Assembly: GCA_031310005.1 (NCBI GenBank)
Contig: CM062388.1
Span: forward strand, 1,984,001-2,048,000
Length of the DNA: 64,000 nt
Reading direction: 5' to 3'
DNA from: Dactylellina haptotyla
Taxonomy: Eukaryota > Ascomycota > Orbiliomycetes > Orbiliales > Orbiliaceae
How positions within the stretch are numbered: the stretch's first letter is position 1; each line of letters starts with the position of its first letter. The position numbers and the translations under genes are program-made. Below the pieces are notes generated by a model. It ran no database searches and was not told the origin of the DNA. It was given only the letters and a program-made list of their open reading frames with translations. Below are positions 10,536 through 22,474 of the stretch, piece after piece.

Positions 10536-13500
10536 CTGACCACGGACGTCGCGGCTACCGACCTGTGACTATGTCGAATACAGGCTCCACTTATTACGCT
10601 CTTCGGCGAGCAAGTAACTAAGCAATTCCTTAGCGAGTCTCTGACTATCTGGGACAACATCATCTTCGCGATGGCACCACTAGGTCTCCTAACTGCCGTG
10701 GTCTCCGTGATTCGCGTTTGCGGCACGCCGTCCATGCGTGCATTCATAGGTCGTGCCCAGGAGAGTCCCGGCACGGCTGAGGTGGAATTATTATCTTGCA
10801 CTTCGGAGACAACCGCGGAGCTGTTCAACGAAGGCGGTATAGCACGAGTATTCGGAGAGCCAAGGATCCTAGAGGTGATGGTGCGAGAGTCTGACGATGA
10901 TATGGAAACCAACTTCGTCGTAGGGTTATTCTCAGATGTGAATGAGCCGTATTGGAAAGAGACAGCGAGCTCGCAGAAGAATACAGATCTAGAGAATGAG
11001 TTGACATCTAGGTATCATCGGCCGAATCTCTCGCTTAATGTGGGTATCACGAGGTTACCAATGGTTGTTAGCTACGCTGCAGCCGCGGTAGGTGTTTCTC
11101 TGCAAGTTGGTATGTTCTGACGTCAACGCATTGTGTGGTGGTTCTTGATGATCTGTTAACCGTAGCTATGCAGGAATGTTGGTATATGCTGCTTTGACTG
11201 TCTATACCTTCCCAGACACATTCGAAATCGAAGACAGAGGACGCGCTGAAGCGTATGCGTTTCCACTTACGTTCTCCGGTACCGTTTTGGTCTGCTTCGG
11301 TCTGTTTCTCTGCGCGTTCATTATCGAAAGATGTACCGACGAAATTCATTACAAACAAAAGGACGGCAAGAAGAAATCAAGGATATATTGGGTGCAACCT
11401 GGCGGCCAAAGTATCGGGGACCAGGTTTTCGGGTCATTTATCGGATATTCTGACAGCGCACACTATATCAGATCCACGAAGGCTGATCAAAGGGGCACCG
11501 AGATGATTGTCTTGTGGGTTGCTATTGGGTGCTCTATGCTTGGATTCGTGATTCAATTTATCGGACTTCGATCAATGCATGCCAGTGTTATTTTGGTTCA
11601 GATCGGTGCAACTATCATCATGGCAATCATCAGAGCGATGCTTCGGACACAGAGACTGGATGGAATGAAGAGCATCTTAAAGCCTAGGAACACCAAGGGT
11701 AGCCGTCAGACGCCAAACCAATCGATGGAATCTCACAACCCGAAATCAACATATGGCCACGAGATGGATCTGTTGGCCCTGCATCTATATAATGTCGATG
11801 CGATAACCTTTTCGATCGATCCCAAAGGAAAGCTAGTGGGTGTGGGTGAGATAAAGTTTTTCGAGTCTACTTGAAGAAAACAGAACATTCAACGCTAACC
11901 TCACTTTCAGAGTTAACTCACGACGAGCTGATAAGTCGCTTAAGAGACTCCCAGTGCATAACCTATAACGCTGCCAGAGTCTCACTCGCTCGAAAAGGTA
12001 TACACGGGCCGATTGAGGTAAGAAGAAGGCTTGCACAAATTACTAACGGTACCAATGGCCCATCTTGGGATGATCTGAAAGTACGAGATCTTGCTCACAG
12101 CCTAGCATCAGCCATTGAGCGCGCAATGGAAGTTTTCGTAACGCAGTTATCACATCCATCATTCTCTTTTTTCTCATGGCCAATCACCGTAAAAACTACT
12201 ATGAAATTCGATTTAGCGGAACCTACTTTTCTCTCGGATGAATATGTGGTCCCTCGGCAAAATATGTCATCAGGTTCTTCTAACATTGATAACCCATCAA
12301 TACAAACATTACATCTCCAGATGCACAGATGGGATGGTGTGTATTGGAGAGTAGAAAGAAGTCAGCTCGAGGCCGTCCTAGGTCTTTGGTTATTCTCTAT
12401 CCTCGTCTACGATACCAGAGATGGGACTAGAAGTCGACGCAACCGAGAACCCGATTTCCGGATCATTTGGGCTGATGAAGCTGGTTTAGATACTGCGCCT
12501 ACTTGGTATAAAGTATGGATTCAAAGGAGAACACAGGCTACCCTTGCCAACTCTTCCATAGATGATATACATAAAGCCCCGGCCTGCTTCATTGACAAAC
12601 ACATATTCGGGCGACTGACTCCTTTAGAGCTTCCGAACATCCCAACAGCTCTGCAGGCTCAACCCGGGCCAAGTACATTGCGAATGTGCGCGCAGGACAT
12701 TTTCATGTCTTTTATTCATGCTGCGCTTCAAAATGTACCAGATATTGGGGGCACGACGCAGATAAGAGACGGGGTAAGCCAGGCAGACGACGCGGGAATC
12801 CTACTCCAAAATAGCACGGTGGAAGCTCTCGTAGACATCTTTGATAGTAAGGGGCTAGGTACAAGAGAAGATGGATACATGTGTATCTTCCCAGTACTTC
12901 AGAAGCTTGGAAAAATGCCTAAAATGGACTCGGTCCTAGATGCGGTCATCAAACAATCAAACACATATCAGACACAAAATAAATGGGATGAAGCTAAGGC
13001 TCTCCTGGAATGGTTATACACTAACCCTGGTGTTGTCGAGCAATATTCCGCTGCAGAGGCGCTAAGTGAGTTATTCCATGCAGCGATGTGGCACACAGAC
13101 GACAATGTTATAAATCTGGGATTTACTGGTATCTGTAAACTTCTGAAAGAAGAGAAAGATTCGAGAATTATACCCAGAGTTCAGGAATACGCATGGGTTG
13201 GGCTACGGATAGCGGAGGACAAAGGACTCGACAGCCAGAAAGCTGAACTCGTCGCGAATGGTGTGGATGCTAATTTGGTTGATCAGTACACTGAAGAGTT
13301 GAGTTTAGTCGAATGGGCGAAGGAAAATAGCACCATAACGATCAAATATCTCGTTCAAAAAGATGCTTCTGAGTCGCACTTGAACAGTCAAGACAGCGAA
13401 GGTCTCACAGCTCTATCCTGGCTTTTAAAACACAAGAACACGGAAATGGCAAACTTGCTTATAAAAAATAAAGCAAATACAAACATCGTTGACAAAGATG

Positions 13501-14717
13501 GCCGTACACCGCTGTCGTACGCATCGGAGCATGGACTTCCGGGCCTTCTCAAAATCCTGCTCGAGAAGAATGATGTTGATATCAACATTCGAGCAAAATC
13601 CAGCAGCAAGACGGCACTCATGTTTGCGGCAGAGAGCGGTGATGTTGAATGTACGCGCCTTTTATTAGAAGAGAAATACCTTATCATCGACCAACGCGAC
13701 CGAGATGGAAATTCAGCTTTACATATTGCTGCGACGAACGGTCGTGTGGAGCTGCTGGAACTATTGCTAGCTAAAGGTGCCGACATTGCAGCTCAAAATA
13801 CCGTAGAGAGGACACCGCTACACGCCGCAACCGAAAATGGCCATCACGAATTCATCAAAGCAATACTCTCGCACAGTAGAGATGTAAACTTAGCGGATAG
13901 GAAATGCACCACTGCACTAGGCGTGGCGTCCATACGAGGGGATTTATCGACTGTCGAACTGTTACTACAGCATGGCGCAGGGATATCAGGATCCAGAGGG
14001 AGGTCAGCAGTATCCCTAGCCGCAGAAGCCGGCCAACTCGAAGTTATCAAGCTACTTATCAAGACTCATCACTCCCCCCAATATAAAGGTGACTGGGACG
14101 GTAACATATCCGGCCCCATCAGAATGGCACTATTTGGAAACCATGAGGATGTGGTCAGGTATTTGATGAGCAACGAGGTTGATCCTGATTTCATGGCTTC
14201 AAAAAGTGAGTTAGCCATGACATTGCTTGATGCGGTGGAAAGCAATAAAGCAAGAATGGTGGAGGTCGTGATAGATGTATCCAAAAACCTCGACATCAAT
14301 CTCGTGGCATTCGGCGGATCTACTGCCCTACATGTGGCAGCGAAAAGCTGTACCGACGTAGCTATTGTTGATGTTTTGCTTGAACATGGTGCCAACCCGA
14401 ACGCAAAGGATGGCCACAGCTCCCAAACGCCTTTGCACCTTGCAGCAGAGCGCGGGCATACAGAGATCTTTCGAAAGCTGGTGAAGAAAGGTGCAGATAT
14501 CCATCTACATGACGATGAGGGATACTCTGCGTTAGTTCATGCTGCTTGGAACGGACACGAGGCAATTGTTAAGGATATCTTAACGATCGGTGAACTAGAT
14601 ATTATTTGCTATGAAAGTGCTTTGAAATGGGCGAAAAAAGCAGGCCACGACAAAATTTGCAACTTGCTACAGGACATGAAGGAACAGGCAGTGAAGCTGG
14701 AACAAAACGACAATTAA
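10536..14717 (+). CDS. Large membrane-anchored ankyrin-repeat protein; start disrupted or unresolved
   Basis: The exons are about 10569-11109, 11174-11845 and 11911-14717. The introns are 11110-11173 (GTATGT, 64 nt) and 11846-11910 (GTGAGA, GCTAAC branch, TTTCAG, 65 nt). Together they give about 1,305 residues from the first in-frame Met (10671), or about 1,339 if the frame is read from 10569. The N-terminal block (LCRIQAPLITLFGEQ, then a membrane-like stretch up to FAMAPLGLLTAVVS) matches a large ascomycete family of unknown role. At least four hydrophobic segments follow (VSLQVGMLVYAALTVYTF; GTVLVCFGLFLCAFII; VLWVAIGCSMLGFVIQF; VILVQIGATIIMAII), and then a soluble middle region. From about base 13,390 to the end there are roughly a dozen ankyrin repeats (for example TPLHAATENGHHEFIKAIL). 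An in-frame TGA (10566-10568) lies directly upstream of the conserved LCRIQ block, and a TAA lies at 10533-10535. The codons between them still read like family sequence (TTDVAATDL). The 5' end is therefore either broken or reached by an unrecognised first exon. Confidence 0.8.
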
Positions 14718-14839
14718 TTGGGCTTAGTTTTAACTCGGATAATGTAGTGGATGGTTAAGACACGGGTCATATATTCATTATCAGATACCCTCTTCAACAT
14801 ATTTACTTAAAAACAATACAGCGATCGATTTCATTAAAT

Positions 14840-16511
14840 TTAAACCTTCGGGAAGTTATTCGGGTCCAGCTGGAAGGCCGCCTCCATTGACTTCAGGGCC
14901 ACCTCATAACTAACTCCCTTGCACTTCTCCTCAATGTCTTGGTAACTCTTGTCAAGTTTCATGGCAATATCCTTCCAAGTCCACTCACCCCCGGTCTCTC
15001 CTTCCACAGCCAACAGCTTCCCACCCTTCTTCCTAACCACTCCATCAACAATAACCGTATCAATATCCCTAATACTCGAATGCAGAACGATCGCAGCAAC
15101 GGGATTTTTCTGAGCCGCACAAATCATCGCCGGCGACTCCGCATCAAATATCACAAAGTCCGCCTTTTTCCCTACCGCAATGGAACCGATACTATCACCC
15201 ATCTTGCACGCCCTCGCACCACCAATAGTTGCCAAATTAAACGCCTGCTCAACAGTCTGTTTACACGTCGAGGGATTCTTCCCTTCATCCACGTATTTTT
15301 GGTTAAACATCCCCCGCTCAGCTTGCAAACCGACTCTCATCTGGGTTATCATATCCCCGGCCCCGGAAGAATGACAATCAACGCCTAAGCCGGCGCGATT
15401 CTGGAACCGCGGGTCAAAACAGACGGGCACGCCGAGTCCCATTTGCAATTCCGTCATCGGGGTAGATGATACCGAGATACCGTGTTTATCAAGAACCGCT
15501 GCATCTTCGTCGTTCATCTGGCAGCCGTGAGAGACGAGGATATCCGGTCCGGCAAGCTGTTGTTGGTCCATCGTGGTGATATTGGACCAAGCTCCGAATA
15601 CGGGTGATTTATTGGCCCAATGCGTTGTGATTAACTTTGCGCCAGCCTCGCGGACGGTTTTGAAGACCATCTTGTTGGCGTCCTCGCCGATGAAGAAGAG
15701 GTCGTAGCCGAATCCAATCTCCACACGTCCGGCGGCATGTGTTTGGGATGCGAGCTTGATGAAGTGCGTTAGGAACCAGTCTGGGAGAGGGTTTGGGTCC
15801 ATGGCGATATTTTCAAGGTTCCATTCGGTGGCGCGGAAAACGGTAGAGTAGCAGAAGATAGAGCGAATGCCTGATTTAACAGTTGCGGAGAGAGCAGCGT
15901 CGGCTACAAGTTTATAATTATATAATATTAGCGAAAGTCTTGGAGTATAAATTTGAGGCGCTCACCATGCTCTGGAGAGTATATGGCGTGGCAATGGTCG
16001 ACGACAGTTGTAACGCCAGAGTCGACCAATTCCATCAGTCCGCCTAGCTGCCCGATGAAGACTTGTTCAGGGTTGAAAACATATGCGATTAGATTTCCTA
16101 GTGTAATTATATTATTATTATTGATACTCTACTCGAAGCAATTTTAGATTTGAATCCAATTTAATACCTGTTGGGAGATATTCGAGCAGCATATGGTTCG
16201 CATGTCGGCCCTTTAACTGCGTTTGCCTACCTCTCGGCAATTTACATCAGCGGCGATTTTCTAAAAGCATATTATCACAGGTTTTACACCAGTAAGTTAA
16301 GTGCTTACCAGCAATGATGATGCGTATCAACGAATCCTGGTGAGACAATCTTCCCAGAGCAGTCTACAACTTCTGCACCGCTCGCATCGAGGGATTCACC
16401 AATTTTGACGATAGTGGTGCCTTCGACCAAAACGTCCACTTTCTGGGGCGCAACAACATCGTTCTCACCGTGGATCAGAACAGTTCCACCTTGGAGAAGT
16501 AATTTTGCCAT
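14840..16511 (-). CDS. Amidohydrolase-superfamily deaminase/chlorohydrolase (TRZ/ATZ-type)
   Basis: There are four exons: 16511-16309, 16226-16168, 16097-15966 and 15903-14840. The introns are 82, 70 and 62 nt with GTAAGC, GTATTA and GTGAGC donors. The total is 1,458 nt, giving 485 residues. The start Met (MAKLLLQGGTVLIHG) opens a beta-sandwich typical of the composite-domain amidohydrolases. The metal-binding HxH motif is at residues 64-66 (VDTHHHCW). Later come 'VDCHSSGAGD' and a C-terminal GKKADFVIFDAESP strand, which is the family's return to the sandwich domain. The enzyme is predicted to be cytosolic and zinc- or iron-dependent, hydrolysing an amino- or chloro-substituted ring or a related amidine. 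The exact substrate is unknown. It overlaps no neighbour, and its 3' end lies about 120 bp from the convergent ankyrin gene. Confidence 0.88.
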
Positions 16512-18082
16512 AGTGGTACAAGCGTTGGATTTTATGAGTTGGTATATTCTAAAAAAAAATGACGTAAAAGGCGCAATATTTACATCTGGCGCTCAATTGC
16601 AAGAGCAGGAAAGTTACCAATATTGAAACATTTCCAAGATACCTTCTAGGGATCTTTTTCCAATTTATACTCTTTAATTCGGCTTATTCTCTCCCGAACT
16701 TGGGGAAACTATCCGTCGTGCATCAAGCAATTGACCAATCGACAGGGAACCAACATTCCAACTTTCACACAGTTGACATTGCGCTTTGGGCGCAATTATG
16801 TATTACCGCGATTTAGAGCCTCATCTTACACTGGAAGCTGACGAAGCCGGGAATTGTATTATCTCCGGGTAAAAAAACTTGGCACGTCAAAGTGCATCGC
16901 GGATCTGCTTGCCTAGAAAATAACCGGTTCTGGGGCTGCATGCATGTCAAAACGGCAGTTGGCCCGAACGCGAGCTTATCGTTTACGACCAGTATCCACT
17001 TCTGGTATCAACAACATGTTGGAAAACCCCGCCCGGATTGGCTCTGGTCTTTAAACTTGTTTAATCGCAAGCTCTCAAGTTGTAGACAGCTAGAAATAAC
17101 AGGATTAAGCCGACGAGAAGCGCTCTTAACCAAAGAAATGTAGTGGAGGGATTTTTGTATCTGACCTCCGTCAGATTGCTCTGTCGACAGGTCCCACAAC
17201 CTGCATATATATCTGCTGGTATTGTGTTGAAAAAATCAGTTCAGGGTTTGCATTGCCGAAATATAAACAGTGCGGCGACTAGGTTTCTCAGCCGTTCTGG
17301 TATAACATGATGAGGCGCTATAGCTTTCGAGGCTCATAACTTTGATATCGTAAATTTCAACTTTGCTGACATAGTGGTTATTAAGTACTCAGCCGTCCCC
17401 GCTATATTCACCACCGTTCTTTGGTCGAAAACCAATTGTTTGCACGCTAGATACCAAAGCTGCATTCGCTGACCCTTGTAAATCCTAAGCAGAGCTTGCC
17501 ACCCCTCGAATTTTTCCGACAGGATGCCTTGCGCGTACTCGAACACACGACAGCCGGCTTTTTTGCAATTTTTTTGTTACCTTTCCTTTGAAGGATTCTC
17601 GCTACTACATGGAAAAGATGGCGTTCCTTTTTTGTCAAGCTTCATTCTTTTTAAGCTGAGACCCTTTTTTTCCTTTTGGATCTGGTTTTATTCTTTCACC
17701 TCTCGTTGAATAATGGCGAACCAGGATCAAGAACAATAGTAATGTGATAATGCAGAGCAAAGATTTTTTTTCCTCCGACGAATTGCTCAGAAGGTATGTC
17801 ATTGTGATGTTTGTTTGGGATTAGATCGAGATGTGATTATGATTGTGATTAATGCGGGCCAAAAGCACTCGCACTTCGGAATCGGTCCGAACCGTCGAGC
17901 GTCTCGTGTCGGCGCATATTCTTGAAGCCAAAGCATGCTTGTCACGTGGCTGCGACAACAAAAATGCAACAAAATGAGAGTTCGATTCGCTTTCAATTCT
18001 TCGTGCTAACTCTTTCTAACTACAAAAAAGGACATCCCCTAGGTATAAATTATGAGCATAGCCTGCCACTGAGGCGAACAAT
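16512..18082. other. Intergenic, no gene seen
   Basis: About 1.6 kb between the 5' end of the amidohydrolase gene and the 3' end of the chitinase gene. Short minus-strand open frames at 17,334-17,638 have no recognisable family or splice support. T-rich runs occur at 17,550-17,700. Confidence 0.5.
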
Positions 18083-21000
18083 TTATTTATAAATCATTCC
18101 CCTCATGTAAGCCGTCCTCTCCACAACAAAAACCCCTAGCGCCGCTTGCTCTGTCGGATTCATACCCAGTCTCAAATTACCCATCCTTGCAATGTTCGGT
18201 CTAGCTGCTGCTCCAATAAAATATCCCATAATCGTGGTCACTGTACTGGTCGGATCCGTGATAAGGCTATAAAGAGTGAAAGCGCGAATCGCGACATTCC
18301 CAACCCTTTCCAATATGAAACCTGTAAGCTGAAACCCAAGGCTTGAGGAATACGAGCCAACGGCAGGTATCACCCATAAGAACCCAGAAATAAACCCCAC
18401 GATAAACGATATTTTATTTGCTTCGATAATCTCATTCGCAGTCTCAACCACATCCCGCATGCTTTGCAAAGCTTGTTGCGCCATGAAGACTGGAATCTCG
18501 GAAGCATAGAGAGCGGCGAGAAGTTCGTCCGCATCATCATATTCCGCGATATCCTTGAGCAACTGAGCGATATTCCGCAACTTGTCCAGCGCTTCACCGA
18601 TGTTGTCTTTCGGATCCGGGACTCTGATGGTGTCATTTAGAACCGGGTATCCCGTCCAGTATATATTACATTCGTCGCCACACGGTCCCGGCGGTGGATT
18701 ATCTACCAGGATTTTCTGGAAGGTGTACCAATTTTTGGCGATCCCAGCTTGTTCGGCAGCATCGTTCTGGAACATCGTTAGATTTTTGACGACCCAGTCA
18801 CAATTCTTTTCGACGTTCCAATCGCCCCTTATAGGTCTCAATGATGGACAGCGGTCCATCCGCTGAGGTGTGGGTACGTATGGGATGTAACAGTCAAAGT
18901 ATTGATCAGCGTGTCCAAGAACCCATCTTTCGAATTCCGGCAGTACGTTCAACCGTACGTTTTGCTCATATATGTCGAATTTCTCATCGTATCCGCCGTT
19001 AAGCAAGACCCGATAATCGCTGATCGCTTGGAAAAGGCTGCTGGATTGAGCCCAGAGCAGGTAACTGTTAATGCAATTTGTCGGAATGTTGGCCAGATCG
19101 TTCTGGACTTGTTCCAAGGTATTGTAGCGGAAACCGTGGTTACAAGGAGGAGGTGCTTCTATGCAGACGTTGTGACCCTTGATGTCGGCGGAGACATGGC
19201 AATCCGGTCCCAGTAGTTTATTCCAAGCAACTAAATCTTCTTCACTGACGGCTGGATATCTTGCTAAGAACGTATCACAAGTATCCGCGACACGCCAGTA
19301 TGCAAATTTTTGACAATCGCGATCTGTTCCAGATGTTGGAGTAGGCCACGTGAAGGGAGTTGTAGTAGGAGATGGTGGAGGGTTTCCCGGCGGCGGAGTT
19401 GAAGGATTTGGTGGAGGGTTTCCTGGCGGCGGCGTCGGGGCATCGATACACACGTTGTGACCACGTATATCAGCCAGTCCTGAGCAATCGCTTTTCAGTA
19501 GAGTATTGAAAGCGATTAGATTCGCTCTGGTGACACTTGGATATCGGCCAAGAAAACTCTCGCAAGTATCTGCTGCTCTAAAGTACGCATACTGTCTGCA
19601 ACCTGGTGCGGTTCCGGAGTCCGGAGTCGGCCACCCTATGCAGATATTCTTGCCTTTGACATTCTCTGTTCCAGAGCAATCGCTGCCCAATGATTTGTTC
19701 CAAGTAACCAAATTCGATTTCGTGACGGTTGGATATCTCGCCAAGAAAGTATCGCAAGTGTCGGCTGCACGGAAATACGCGAATTGGATACAATTCGGTA
19801 TAGTTCCACTTGTAGGAGTAGGCCACGGTGACTGTGTGGAGGTCGTAGTTGGCGACGGCGGCGGCGGCCGGGCAACGAACGCTTGAAGGTCAACCGCCCA
19901 ATCACTAATTCCTCCCATTCTCAAACCCTTGAACCAGCCGACTCTCCCCCCTTTATTCGTGTTATCCATATACGCTACCCATTCGGTGTTGTTCCAAACG
20001 AGAATATTAGATGTTGATTCTGTATCGTATATCTTTCGGGCGCTGGGATTGGTACGGGCGATTTCGTCAATCTCAGCGTTTGAGATGTACCCTGCGGTTC
20101 CCGTGCATCGTCCAGGCATGGCACGGGATTGCGGGCCAAGATATCTGCACATTGGGGTCGTGCATCCTGTTGTAGCCATTTTAAACGAACGACCGTAGCT
20201 GGAGACTCCGACGATGACTTTATTCGATGGGATGCCGGCCTTCGTGATCATTGATAGTGCGTTGAGGGTTTCCGTGGAGTTAATGTGAGAGCGTAGGCAA
20301 TTTCCTGAATAGCATCCTGGTTGTGACCATTTATTCCCGTAATCCCACTGGCCGTGGAGATCATAGGTCATGTAGATGACATAATCCAAGACTGGTGCGA
20401 AGTCTTTCAGAGGATGGAAGCCTTGTAGGTACCAGAATCCAGCCGGTGCAGCAATAGAGAGAGATTTTCCAGAAGGTAGCTGCGCACGAACCATCTTTAA
20501 GAATTTGAGATAATTCGCTCCATCGTTCGGATTACCGGGAGGAATATTGGGGATATCCGGAGCACCAGGATACTCCCAATCAAAATCAAGGCCGTCCAGG
20601 TTATGAGCTATCAGAAAAGCAACAACGTTATTCGCGAAAGTTTGGCGATTGGCATCCGTAACGGCTTGTCTGAAAATAGGATACGAGTCCTGCTCTGTTG
20701 AAAATGACCAGCCACCGAAAGATAGAATCTTCTTGATTCCGGTCATAGCTTTGAATTTATTCCATTCACCTTGTACGCCAGATATATCAACTTGAAAGTT
20801 GGTCGTAAGTTCAGCGAATGCGTAATGGATATGGGTATATTGACTTTTATCAATCTGGTCCACATTCATCTGTAAACAAGGTCTCTGAGGACTCCATGCT
20901 TCGTAATACGCGACAGAAATGAATTGAGCTGGTGCTGCGGATTTGATCACGTCCGTCCCGCAATTCGATATGCACCCGTTCGTTCCTGGAGCTGATGTAC

Positions 21001-22474
21001 CAGGAGCACCGGTCGCCGACCTTGTTATGGTACAAAAATCAGCGGTAGTACCACATTGACCCCAAATATTGCAACATGCGTTTAACTTGCAAGGGTTAAG
21101 AGACGCGAGGGTCTGTCCGGATGTAGGGGTTTTAGAACCGGGAACTTGAGGTCCACAGACAGCATTGGTGATGGGTGCTGGTAAGGGAGGGTTACCAGTG
21201 CTGAGGCACATCTTGACACCCGCTAAAAGATTATTACATCCCGTCCAACCCCAAGTCTGTTTATTAAACGATTCGAGGTTCGCGACTGTTAGGCCTCTAC
21301 CAGCTGCAATCGCTGCACAGTAATCGCCAGACTTGACGAGATACGATGCGCATGTGCCATCAGGGTTAGGCTTTGGCTTGAGATCCGGTAGCGTGCCTGA
21401 ACTGCAGCAAACTGGCTGTCCAACAGCGAGGGTAGAACAGAGGTTTGCTTTGGTATTATATTGCATAAACTGGTTCCCGGTAATCTTGCATTTCGAAGCG
21501 AGTGTAGCGCAGGAGTCACCCGAGACGACTTTAATGTAGCTGCAGGTCGCTCTCGGTTGAAGCGCTTGCGGCATGCCAGCGTATGATCTTCGCATATTAC
21601 TCGATGCTCTAAAGTCACCGGTACCCCACGGGAACTCGGCTGTGATAATTGGCGAAGAAGCAACCTTAACTATCACATCGTCCCAGCCGACGATATGATA
21701 TTGGGGATCCTCCACGCATTTGGAATCCGTCCAATTCTTGACGATGGATTGAACACCGAATAGATCTCCTTTTGTGTTTGCGACTATTCCGATAACGTAA
21801 TCGGAATCCGGACCGCAGAACTGAGCGATTTTGGTATCGGCGAGACCGTGTAATTGAATGTCCGCGATGAACTTTTCAACAACTACATCCGCGACAGCGT
21901 GGTTTTGGGTGTTTCCACCAACGTATACCCCCAATACAGCTTTATTCGAGTACGCAAAGTTGACAACGGAGCCGCAGTTCTCGGTTGTACGCAAAAATGT
22001 TTGGACTTTTCTCGACGCATCGATAACTTCAGTCGATTTTCCGGAATCCCCCGTGCCGAGGGTAGCCATGAAAAGGTGAATCGCCCACACGCCGGTTTCT
22101 GCACAGTTATTCACAATTATTTCCAGCTCGCTGTCATCGATCTCTCGACGTTTGGTGGTTTGAGTAGTTGCTCCAGTACAAGCGGAGATTTTTACGGTAG
22201 TGTCACCACTATCCAGAGGATTGAAGACGTTGAAGTCGAGTAGGATAGTTTCCGGGCAGGCAGTCAGCCGCTCCACGCTATCGTAAACTGTCCAATTGTC
22301 TGGGTTATTGCCAACTTCTGAGCATAGTTGAGGACAAGGGTTAAGGTCTGAGATGAATGTATCGGCGGTGATGATGATTGTTTCATCGGGTGGGGGGTCG
22401 TTGCCAGCGACTTTTAGAGGCGCCAAAAAGATGGCCACAGCAACATAAAATGTAAAACGCCGCACGGAGAACAT
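18083..22474 (-). CDS. Secreted multi-domain GH18 chitinase (subgroup C, killer-toxin alpha/beta-like)
   Basis: A single uninterrupted 1,463-codon frame. Domains in order are: a signal peptide (about 1-23); a Cys-containing N-terminal region; two LysM-like domains (about 310-357 and 374-423); a hevein-type chitin-binding domain (about 440-481, with CKLNACCNIWGQCG); and a GH18 barrel (about 515-870). The barrel carries the catalytic DxxDxDxE as D627-D630-D632-E634 (LDGLDFDWEYPG). Next come Pro/Thr linkers and three further LysM-like repeats (about 895-1110), each starting with a pattern like QFAYFRAADTCDTFLARYP. A roughly 350-residue C-terminal domain ends with hydrophobic helices near FIVGFISGFLWVIPAVG. 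The enzyme hydrolyses chitin outside the cell, and the architecture matches subgroup C chitinases related to yeast killer-toxin subunits. In known fungi these act in hyphal interaction or cell-wall attack; that role is by analogy here. A 4.4-kb gene without introns is notable in this intron-rich neighbourhood. Confidence 0.92.
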   Translation of the reverse strand: MFSVRRFTFYVAVAIFLAPLKVAGNDPPPDETIIITADTFISDLNPCPQLCSEVGNNPDNWTVYDSVERLTACPETILLDFNVFNPLDSGDTTVKISACTGATTQTTKRREIDDSELEIIVNNCAETGVWAIHLFMATLGTGDSGKSTEVIDASRKVQTFLRTTENCGSVVNFAYSNKAVLGVYVGGNTQNHAVADVVVEKFIADIQLHGLADTKIAQFCGPDSDYVIGIVANTKGDLFGVQSIVKNWTDSKCVEDPQYHIVGWDDVIVKVASSPIITAEFPWGTGDFRASSNMRRSYAGMPQALQPRATCSYIKVVSGDSCATLASKCKITGNQFMQYNTKANLCSTLAVGQPVCCSSGTLPDLKPKPNPDGTCASYLVKSGDYCAAIAAGRGLTVANLESFNKQTWGWTGCNNLLAGVKMCLSTGNPPLPAPITNAVCGPQVPGSKTPTSGQTLASLNPCKLNACCNIWGQCGTTADFCTITRSATGAPGTSAPGTNGCISNCGTDVIKSAAPAQFISVAYYEAWSPQRPCLQMNVDQIDKSQYTHIHYAFAELTTNFQVDISGVQGEWNKFKAMTGIKKILSFGGWSFSTEQDSYPIFRQAVTDANRQTFANNVVAFLIAHNLDGLDFDWEYPGAPDIPNIPPGNPNDGANYLKFLKMVRAQLPSGKSLSIAAPAGFWYLQGFHPLKDFAPVLDYVIYMTYDLHGQWDYGNKWSQPGCYSGNCLRSHINSTETLNALSMITKAGIPSNKVIVGVSSYGRSFKMATTGCTTPMCRYLGPQSRAMPGRCTGTAGYISNAEIDEIARTNPSARKIYDTESTSNILVWNNTEWVAYMDNTNKGGRVGWFKGLRMGGISDWAVDLQAFVARPPPPSPTTTSTQSPWPTPTSGTIPNCIQFAYFRAADTCDTFLARYPTVTKSNLVTWNKSLGSDCSGTENVKGKNICIGWPTPDSGTAPGCRQYAYFRAADTCESFLGRYPSVTRANLIAFNTLLKSDCSGLADIRGHNVCIDAPTPPPGNPPPNPSTPPPGNPPPSPTTTPFTWPTPTSGTDRDCQKFAYWRVADTCDTFLARYPAVSEEDLVAWNKLLGPDCHVSADIKGHNVCIEAPPPCNHGFRYNTLEQVQNDLANIPTNCINSYLLWAQSSSLFQAISDYRVLLNGGYDEKFDIYEQNVRLNVLPEFERWVLGHADQYFDCYIPYVPTPQRMDRCPSLRPIRGDWNVEKNCDWVVKNLTMFQNDAAEQAGIAKNWYTFQKILVDNPPPGPCGDECNIYWTGYPVLNDTIRVPDPKDNIGEALDKLRNIAQLLKDIAEYDDADELLAALYASEIPVFMAQQALQSMRDVVETANEIIEANKISFIVGFISGFLWVIPAVGSYSSSLGFQLTGFILERVGNVAIRAFTLYSLITDPTSTVTTIMGYFIGAAARPNIARMGNLRLGMNPTEQAALGVFVVERTAYMRGMIYK

